9,092 bases of DNA from contig JBBSEZ010000400.1 in NCBI GenBank assembly GCA_038239195.1, positions 1 to 9,092 on the forward strand, in the 5' to 3' direction. The translations under genes and the position numbers were made by a program. The DNA comes from JBBSEZ01 sp038239195 (GTDB lineage: Bacteria > Planctomycetota > Planctomycetia > Gemmatales > Gemmataceae). The notes below the pieces were generated by a model that was not told where the DNA came from, searched no databases, and worked only from the letters and a program-made list of their open reading frames with translations. Below are positions 4,348 through 9,092 of this stretch, in pieces. Numbering within the stretch: position 1 is the first letter of the stretch; the number at the start of each line of letters is the position of its first letter.

Positions 4348-6618
4348 TCACAGCATGTTGAACGGATCGACGTCCAGCGTAAACTCCACCCCCGCCGGCG
4401 GATTGAGCGCCGGCACCACCAGCCGCAGCAACTGGTGCAACGTCCCCGGGCTGGGTGACTGCAACTGGAAGTGATACCGGAAGTGCCCCTTTAGGCGGAA
4501 CACCGGCGCCTCCGCCGGCCCCAGCAGGCGCACCTCCACCGGGCCCTCCGCCGCCATCTTCCGCAGAGCCGCGTTGAACGCCCCCGCCATCCGCTCCGAA
4601 AACTCCGCCCCCGCCGGCTGCTCCTTCGCCCGCACGATCACCCGGGCCAGCCGCTGGAACGGCGGGTAGTTGTGCGCCCGCCGATGCCCCATCTCCCCCG
4701 TCACGAACTGGGCATAATCGTGCCTGGCCGCCAGCGCGATGCACGGGTGCTCGGGGTTGTAGGTCTGCACCAGCACCTTCCCCCCCTTCGGGCCGCGCCC
4801 CGCCCGGCCCGCCACCTGCGAGAGCAACTGGAAGGTGCGCTCGGCCGAGCGGAAGTCGGGGAAGTGCAGGGCCATGTCGGCGTTGACCACCCCCACGAGC
4901 GTGACGTTGGGGAAGTCGAGCCCCTTGGCGATCATCTGCGTGCCCATCAGCACGTGGACCTGCCCCTTGCGGAACGCCGCCAGCGTCCGCGCGTGACTGC
5001 CCCGGGCGCGCATCGTGTCGCTGTCCATCCGCGCGACCTCGTGGCTGGGGAAGCGCTCGCGCACCTCCACCTCCAGCTTCTCCGCCCCCAAGCCCTGGTA
5101 GCGCAGGGCCGACGTCCCGCACAGGGGGCAGTTCTGCTGCGGCTCCTGCTCGTAGCCGCAGTAGTGGCACAGCATCACGTCGCGCTCCTTGTGGTAGGTC
5201 AGCGCGAGGTCGCAGAAGCGGCACGACTCGACCTGGCCACACGACGGGCAATGCACGTGCGTCGCGAAGCCGCGCCGGTTCAGCAACAGGATCACCTGCC
5301 CCCCATCCGCCAGCGCCTGGCGCATGGCGTGGACGAGCGGCTCGCTCAGCGCCGACGGCCGGCCGCGCGCGTGGCCCTGGTGGCGCAGGTCGATCAGGTG
5401 GACGGGCGGCATCGGCAGCTCGAGAACGCGCTGGGGGAGGGTGAGCAGCCCGTACTGGCCGCGCTGGGCGTTGTGCCAGCTCTCCAGCGAGGGCGTCGCC
5501 GAGCCGAGCAGGATCGGCACGTCCTCCAGGCGGGCCCGCATCACGGCCACGTCCCGCCCGTGGTAGCGCGGCGTCGTCTCCTGCTTGAACGTCTGCTCGT
5601 GCTCCTCATCGACCACGATCAGGCCCAGGTTGCGGGCCGGCGCGAACACGGCGCTGCGCGCCCCCACGATCACCTTCGCCTGCCCCTGCGCCACGCGCCG
5701 CCACTGCCCGCCGCGCTCCGTGTCGGCCATGTGACTGTGCAGGACCGCCACCTCGCCGAACCGGCCCGCGAAGCGCGCCACCGTCTGCGGGGTCAGGCTG
5801 ATCTCCGGCACCAGCACCAGCGCCTCCTTGCCCTGGCGCACCACCTCCTCGATGGCCCGCAGGTAGACCTCCGTCTTCCCGCTCCCCGTGACGCCGTGCA
5901 GGAGAAAGGGACGGAACCCGCCCTGCTGAACCGCTGGCCCCAGCACCGCCCAGGCTCGCAATTGATCGGCGTTGAGCTCCAGAGGCCCGGTGGGGGCGGT
6001 CTCGGCGGCGACCTTGAAGCGATCGACCTTCTTCACCACGCGCCGGGCCAGGCCCTTGTCGAGCAGCGCCTTGATCGGGCCCGAGCCGGCCCCCGTCTGC
6101 GCTTGCAACTTGCGCACCTCGATCGCCTTGCCCACCTGGCGCAGGTGGTCGAGGACCGCCTTCTGCTTGGGCGGTGTGGCGGGCAGGGGCGAGGGCAGTT
6201 CGGCCTCGGGGATCGCCTCGACGAAGGTGGAGGAGCGCATGCCCGCCTGGTCGCGCGCCCCGGCGGGGACGACCGCGTGTAGCACCTGGCCCCAGCCGCA
6301 CAGGTAGTAGTCTGCCATCCAGCGCGTCAGCCGCAGCAGGTTGTCGGTCAGCAGCGCGTCCTCGTCGAGGACGGCCATCACTTCCTTCACGGCGCGCGCG
6401 GGGGCGGTCTCGCTCAGTCGAACGCAATAACCAACGGCGGCGCGATCGCCCCTCCCGAAAGGCACCTGAACGCGCTTGCCAACGGCGATAGTCGGGCGTA
6501 GAGTTTCCCCGACGGCGTAGGTGAAGGCGTGATCGAGCGGGCGGTCGAAGACGACGTCGGCGAACAATCCAGCCGTGCTGGGCGGTTGTGGCTCGCCGGG
6601 AAACAGAGTTTGCTGCAT
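4348..6618 (-). CDS. priA: Primosomal replication-restart helicase PriA
   Basis: PriA is a 3'-to-5' superfamily 2 DNA helicase that recognises stalled or repaired forks and reloads the replisome. The protein has 756 residues, in the normal range. Residues about 18-115 form the fork-binding N-terminal domain. Walker A is GVTGSGKTE (242-250), the Walker B box is DEEH (337-340), and helicase motifs GSATPSLES (372-380), GTQMIAKGLDFP (559-570) and QVAGRAGR (601-608) are intact. Eight zinc-binding cysteines at 457, 460, 466, 469, 484, 487, 497 and 500 have the spacing of the E. coli enzyme, so both zinc sites should form. The start at 6618 has GAGGG eight bases upstream. The gene diverges from rny with a long spacer and appears monocistronic. 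No anomalies are seen. The large minus-strand frame overlapping its 3' half and the plus-strand frame at 4672-6282 are shadows. Confidence 0.98.
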   Translation of the reverse strand: MQQTLFPGEPQPPSTAGLFADVVFDRPLDHAFTYAVGETLRPTIAVGKRVQVPFGRGDRAAVGYCVRLSETAPARAVKEVMAVLDEDALLTDNLLRLTRWMADYYLCGWGQVLHAVVPAGARDQAGMRSSTFVEAIPEAELPSPLPATPPKQKAVLDHLRQVGKAIEVRKLQAQTGAGSGPIKALLDKGLARRVVKKVDRFKVAAETAPTGPLELNADQLRAWAVLGPAVQQGGFRPFLLHGVTGSGKTEVYLRAIEEVVRQGKEALVLVPEISLTPQTVARFAGRFGEVAVLHSHMADTERGGQWRRVAQGQAKVIVGARSAVFAPARNLGLIVVDEEHEQTFKQETTPRYHGRDVAVMRARLEDVPILLGSATPSLESWHNAQRGQYGLLTLPQRVLELPMPPVHLIDLRHQGHARGRPSALSEPLVHAMRQALADGGQVILLLNRRGFATHVHCPSCGQVESCRFCDLALTYHKERDVMLCHYCGYEQEPQQNCPLCGTSALRYQGLGAEKLEVEVRERFPSHEVARMDSDTMRARGSHARTLAAFRKGQVHVLMGTQMIAKGLDFPNVTLVGVVNADMALHFPDFRSAERTFQLLSQVAGRAGRGPKGGKVLVQTYNPEHPCIALAARHDYAQFVTGEMGHRRAHNYPPFQRLARVIVRAKEQPAGAEFSERMAGAFNAALRKMAAEGPVEVRLLGPAEAPVFRLKGHFRYHFQLQSPSPGTLHQLLRLVVPALNPPAGVEFTLDVDPFNML

Positions 6619-6713
6619 GGTCGGGGCCCTCGCTCAGCCACTTTTTTCGTCCTCCCACTTTACCCTCTCGGCCCGCTCTGGTGCGAGGTCCGTTGACGAG
6701 CTGGCCTTTTTAG

Positions 6714-6743
6714 TTGACGCGCGGGCCCGCTTCCCCTCATAAT
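6714..6743 (+). promoter_or_regulatory. Sigma-70-type promoter directed toward rny
   Basis: TTGACG (6714-6719) and CATAAT (6738-6743) each match the sigma-70 consensus at five of six positions, with an 18-bp spacer, in an otherwise GC-rich region. Transcription would begin near 6750. If it reads into rny, the leader would be about 630 bases long. A second TTGACG 21 bp upstream has no suitable -10 and may be part of a repeated operator. Confidence 0.5.
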
Positions 6744-6759
6744 GACGGGAGTGTTCACA

Positions 6760-6797
6760 AAACCGATTCTCTCGGCCCGAAGGTCGGGAGCGGGTTT
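6760..6797 (+). terminator. Candidate leader hairpin or attenuator
   Basis: The stem CTCTCGGCC (6769-6777) pairs with GGTCGGGAG (6782-6790) around a CGAA loop, using two G-U pairs. AAACC (6760-6764) and GGTTT (6793-6797) extend it past an internal loop. Five T residues follow at 6805-6809. The hairpin lies just downstream of the predicted transcription start near 6750, a position suited to attenuation or to ending a short RNA of about 60 bases. The separation from the T-run makes it a non-canonical terminator. Confidence 0.35.
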
Positions 6798-6930
6798 CAC
6801 AATGTTTTTCGACCAACGAGGTCCGCAGCTTCCCCAGGCGTGACACACCGAGGTGGCCGGGCTACGCTGCGGGCACCAACACCGACCGTTGCGACGTTGC
6901 ATCCCAGATTACTCAACCCACGAGCGCTGC

Positions 6931-7185
6931 ATGATCCTGTTCTGGTGCCTGTGCGTTAGTTTGCTGTTCGTGGCCCTGACGACCCATCGTCATGTCCGAG
7001 CAGCAGTGACAGATCTGTGGTTGCATCTGTTCGGCGTCCGCGTACGGGCCTCCTCCCCGTCGCGGCGCTCCCCGCAAGGAAAAGAGCGCCGGCAGGTGAC
7101 AAACTGGCCCTTTCCCCCTTCACGGTCTTCCTTCTGGCCCCCCCCGCAGGTGACCACCCGGATCCTCCCGCGCGAAGGGCCGTGA
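6931..7185 (+). CDS. Doubtful small membrane protein ORF
   Basis: An 84-codon frame begins MILFWCLCVSLLFVALTT, a plausible single membrane-spanning segment, followed by a basic, Ser/Pro-rich tail. There is no ribosome site before the ATG, no recognised family, and the tail looks like translated non-coding DNA. The 3' part overlaps the region with extensive RNA pairing at 7091-7265. It lies between the plus-strand promoter and rny. Either the frame or the structured RNA may be the functional entity here; the coding case is weak. Confidence 0.22.
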   Translation: MILFWCLCVSLLFVALTTHRHVRAAVTDLWLHLFGVRVRASSPSRRSPQGKERRQVTNWPFPPSRSSFWPPPQVTTRILPREGP

Positions 7186-7265
7186 TTCATCCGCGCCTCG
7201 ACGCCTGCTTTCCCTCGCTTGGGGGGGCCGGTATCGAGGCCGTGAAGGGCTCGGTTTAGGTTGCC
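7091..7265 (+). ncRNA. Candidate rod-shaped structured RNA or rny leader element
   Basis: A series of nested pairings spans about 175 bases: GGCA/TGCC (7091-7094, 7262-7265), AAACTG/CGGTTT (7101-7106, 7252-7257, one wobble), CCCTTCACGG/CCGTGAAGGG (7116-7125, 7240-7249), GGCCCCCCC/GGGGGGGCC (7136-7144, 7221-7229), GCAGGTG/CGCCTGC (7146-7152, 7202-7208, one wobble) and GCGCG/CGCGC (7170-7174, 7192-7196). The two long stems flank a symmetric 10 x 10 internal loop. The size and the rod with a central bubble recall 6S RNA, but no conserved 6S sequence is recognised and no promoter lies directly upstream. It may equally be part of a long rny leader. Strand is assumed from the direction of rny. Confidence 0.3.
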
Positions 7266-7287
7266 CGTCAGTCTGTTCGCACCTCCG

Positions 7288-7303
7288 TGCCGGCCCCCCG
7301 GCA
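7288..7303 (+). other. GC hairpin upstream of rny
   Basis: TGCCGG (7288-7293) and CCGGCA (7298-7303) form a perfect 6-bp stem with a CCCC loop, 73 bases before the rny start codon. No T-run follows, so it is more likely a leader hairpin than a terminator. Confidence 0.4.
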
Positions 7304-7376
7304 GCGGTCGCATCCCTTGCGCCCGCGTGCTCCTCCGCCTGCCCGGAAGCCGACTCCTCGGGAAGGAGTGGGCTGC

Positions 7377-8942
7377 ATGGGCCCTGTTGAAGTGGTCCTG
7401 TATAGCTCTCTAGCCGCCCTGCTTGGGCTGGTGGCCGGCTATGCGGCCGCGCGCCTGCTCGACCGTTCCCGCCTCACCAACATCCGCACCCAGGCGGACG
7501 CCATCGTGCGCCTTGCCCGCGACGAGGCCGAGACGATCAAGAAGGAGGCCGAGCTCAAGGCCAAGGACGACCTCTACCAGCAGCGCGAGGCGTTCAACCG
7601 CGAGACCGAACAGGTCCGCAGCGAGTTGCGCGAGCAGGAGCGCCGGCTCGACAAGCGCGAGGACAGCCTCGAAGAAAAGAACCAGTCGCTTCAGAAAAAG
7701 GAACGGTCGCTCGAGCACACCAAGAAAAACGTCGTGGAACGCCGCAACGAGGTCGAGCGCCGTGCCCTGGAGATGGACGGGCTCGTCAAGCAGCAAACGC
7801 AGAAGCTCCAGGAGATCAGCGGCCTGTCGCGCGACCAGGCCGAGCGCGTGCTGCTCGAGCGCCTCGAGCGCGACCTCGCCGAACAGGTCGCCACGCGCCT
7901 GCACCGCCACGACGAGCAACTCAAGCAATCGTGCGAGGAGCGCAGCCGGCGCATCCTGGCGATGGCGATCAACCGCTACGCCGCCCAGCACACCGCCGAC
8001 ACGACGGTCAGCACGGTGGACATTCCCTCCGACGACATGAAGGGGCGGATCATCGGCCGCGAGGGCCGCAACATCCGCACCTTCGAGAAATGCACCGGCG
8101 TGGACGTGATCGTGGACGACACGCCGGGCGTGGTGATCGTCAGCGCCTTCGACAACATCCGCCGGGAGACGGCCCGCCTCGCCCTGACGCGGCTCATCCA
8201 AGACGGGCGCATTCACCCGTCGCGCATCGAGGAGGTGGTCACGGAGACGCAGGCGGAGATGGAGAAGCACATCCTCGAGGTGGGCAAGGGGGCGGTGCTG
8301 GAGGCCAACATCGGCGGCCTGCACGAGAAGCTGGTGCAGCTCCTGGGCCGGCTGAAGTTCCGCACGAGCTACAGCCAGAACGTGCTGCAGCACAGCCTGG
8401 AGGTGGCGCACCTGTGCGGCATGATGGCCGACGAACTGGGCCTCGATGGCCGGCTGGCGCGGCGCTGCGGGCTGTTGCACGACGTGGGCAAGGCGGCCGA
8501 CCACGAGATGGAGGGCGGCCACCCGAAGATCGGCGCCGAGCTGGCCCGGCGCAACGGCGAGACCAGCCCCGAGGTGCTGCACGCCATCCTCGGCCATCAC
8601 GACGACGTGACCATCGATCACATTTATACGGTGCTGGTCGCCTCGGCCGACGCCATCAGCGCCTCGCGCCCCGGAGCGCGGCGCGAGACGCTGGAGAAGT
8701 ACGTGAAGCGCCTGGAGGAACTGGAGGCGGTGGCGTGTGGCTTCCCGGGGGTGGAGCACGCCTACGCCATCCAGGCGGGGCGCGAGGTGCGCGTCATCGC
8801 CAACGCCTCGAAGACGTCCGACGCCGACGCGATGAAGGTCTGCCACGACATCGCGCGGGCGATCGAGGAGCAGCTGCACTACCCGGGCGAAATCAAGGTC
8901 ACGGTGGTGCGCGAGACGCGGGCGGTGGAGTTCGCTCGTTGA
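7377..8942 (+). CDS. rny: Ribonuclease Y
   Basis: RNase Y is a membrane-anchored endoribonuclease that starts mRNA decay and processing. The 521-residue length is typical. The start at 7377 has GGAAGGAG (7361-7368) eight bases upstream; an ATG at 7287 in the same frame would add 30 Arg/Pro-rich residues before the membrane anchor and lacks a ribosome site. Domains in order: an N-terminal transmembrane helix (about 6-24), a long charged coiled coil (about 35-195), a KH RNA-binding domain with the GRIIGREGRN loop (223-232), and an HD phosphohydrolase domain with QHSLEVAHL (338-346) and the catalytic LLHDVGKA (366-373, His368-Asp369), plus GHHDD (406-410). All key residues are intact. The upstream promoter and leader structures hint at control at the RNA level. 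No hairpin terminator is visible after the stop, where insertion-sequence-like DNA appears to begin. Confidence 0.97.
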   Translation: MGPVEVVLYSSLAALLGLVAGYAAARLLDRSRLTNIRTQADAIVRLARDEAETIKKEAELKAKDDLYQQREAFNRETEQVRSELREQERRLDKREDSLEEKNQSLQKKERSLEHTKKNVVERRNEVERRALEMDGLVKQQTQKLQEISGLSRDQAERVLLERLERDLAEQVATRLHRHDEQLKQSCEERSRRILAMAINRYAAQHTADTTVSTVDIPSDDMKGRIIGREGRNIRTFEKCTGVDVIVDDTPGVVIVSAFDNIRRETARLALTRLIQDGRIHPSRIEEVVTETQAEMEKHILEVGKGAVLEANIGGLHEKLVQLLGRLKFRTSYSQNVLQHSLEVAHLCGMMADELGLDGRLARRCGLLHDVGKAADHEMEGGHPKIGAELARRNGETSPEVLHAILGHHDDVTIDHIYTVLVASADAISASRPGARRETLEKYVKRLEELEAVACGFPGVEHAYAIQAGREVRVIANASKTSDADAMKVCHDIARAIEEQLHYPGEIKVTVVRETRAVEFAR

Positions 8943-9042
8943 TGAAGAGGAATTATACTCGACGCGGGTCAGCGTGACACAATAGACAAAGACCGGAACA
9001 CCCATAAACTCAGACCATGGAGGAAGGAATGGGAGGCCGGTC

Positions 9043-9092
9043 ATGCGAGAGATTACGTTTTCCGAGGCGGATGTGCAAGCCATCGGCCACGA
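9043..9092 (+). CDS. Start of a probable transposase or helix-turn-helix protein (partial)
   Basis: Only 16 codons are in the window: MREITFSEADVQAIGH, continuing past the edge. A GGGAGG ribosome site sits six bases before the ATG, and another A/G-rich tract lies a little further upstream. From memory, this N-terminus resembles helix-turn-helix/IS630-type transposase proteins that are abundant in Gemmata-like planctomycetes; this could not be checked. The 100 bp between the rny stop and this start are richer in A+T than the genes around them, fitting the left end of an insertion sequence, but without the right end no terminal repeat can be defined. An ordinary regulator gene is the alternative. 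Confidence 0.5.
   Translation, partial: MREITFSEADVQAIGH

Larger units (their letters stand above)
6619..7376. other. Long divergent intergenic region between priA and rny
   Basis: These 758 bases carry no confidently coding gene. From left to right they hold the priA ribosome site, two TTGACG hexamers 21 bp apart (6693-6698 and 6714-6719), a plus-strand promoter, a leader hairpin, a weak small-membrane-protein frame, a region with extensive long-range RNA pairing (7091-7265) and another hairpin before the rny ribosome site. No clear minus-strand promoter for priA is visible. Confidence 0.6.

Noticed and set aside
3626..5251. Minus-strand 541-codon frame overlapping priA
   Set aside because: It is Gly/Ala/Arg-rich shadow coding in another frame of priA; only the short DUF262-like motif in the intergenic part was retained as a possible remnant.
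4672..6282. Plus-strand 536-codon frame antisense to priA
   Set aside because: It is a His/Arg/Leu-rich shadow with no domains, and all PriA motifs are on the other strand.
6619..7376. tRNA, tmRNA, RNase P RNA or SRP RNA in the long intergenic region
   Set aside because: None of the conserved motifs of these RNAs was recognised on either strand by eye.
7410..9083. Minus-strand 557-codon frame antisense to rny
   Set aside because: It is a shadow of RNase Y; its Leu/His/Val-rich composition is typical of antisense frames in GC-rich genes.

Overview
The window is very GC-rich DNA from a bacterial chromosome. The likely source is a planctomycete of the Gemmata type. That guess rests on the mix of genes: secreted proline-rich repeat proteins, a secreted metzincin with a PPC-like C-terminal domain, a DUF2314 protein, widely spaced genes, and a transposase-like N-terminus at the right edge. 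It is an inference; no rRNA or other taxonomic marker is present.

Layout, left to right. Positions 1-2647 hold three minus-strand genes for secreted proteins, transcribed from right to left. They are a 210-residue Pro/Thr-rich protein with a run of seven cysteines (2647 to 2015), a secreted metzincin zinc protease (1773 to 586), and a Pro/Tyr hexapeptide-repeat protein that runs off the left edge (499 to 1). The first and last are paralogues: their signal peptides match, and they share a leader with a small hairpin at exactly the same distance from the start codon. The gap before the protease holds an 87-bp candidate MITE. Positions 2648-3234 are a divergent non-coding region with a strong hairpin. 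Positions 3235-4047 (+) encode a DUF2314 domain followed by ankyrin repeats. A 300-bp gap holds a hairpin and a possible fragment of a DUF262-type gene.

The right half is housekeeping. priA (4348-6618, minus) encodes the replication-restart helicase, and rny (7377-8942, plus) encodes ribonuclease Y. They diverge from a 758-bp intergenic region that contains a good sigma-70-type promoter toward rny, a leader hairpin, a weak small-membrane-protein ORF and a region able to fold into a long rod-like RNA. About 100 bp after rny a new reading frame begins (9043) that resembles the N-terminus of an IS630-type transposase or helix-turn-helix protein, so an insertion sequence may sit directly downstream of rny.

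How the genes work together: priA and rny are independent core functions. The left cluster reads as an envelope or extracellular-matrix module of two low-complexity secreted structural proteins and a secreted protease. The main candidates for something undescribed are this Pro/Tyr/Cys repeat family with its shared leader hairpin, and the structured RNA upstream of rny.
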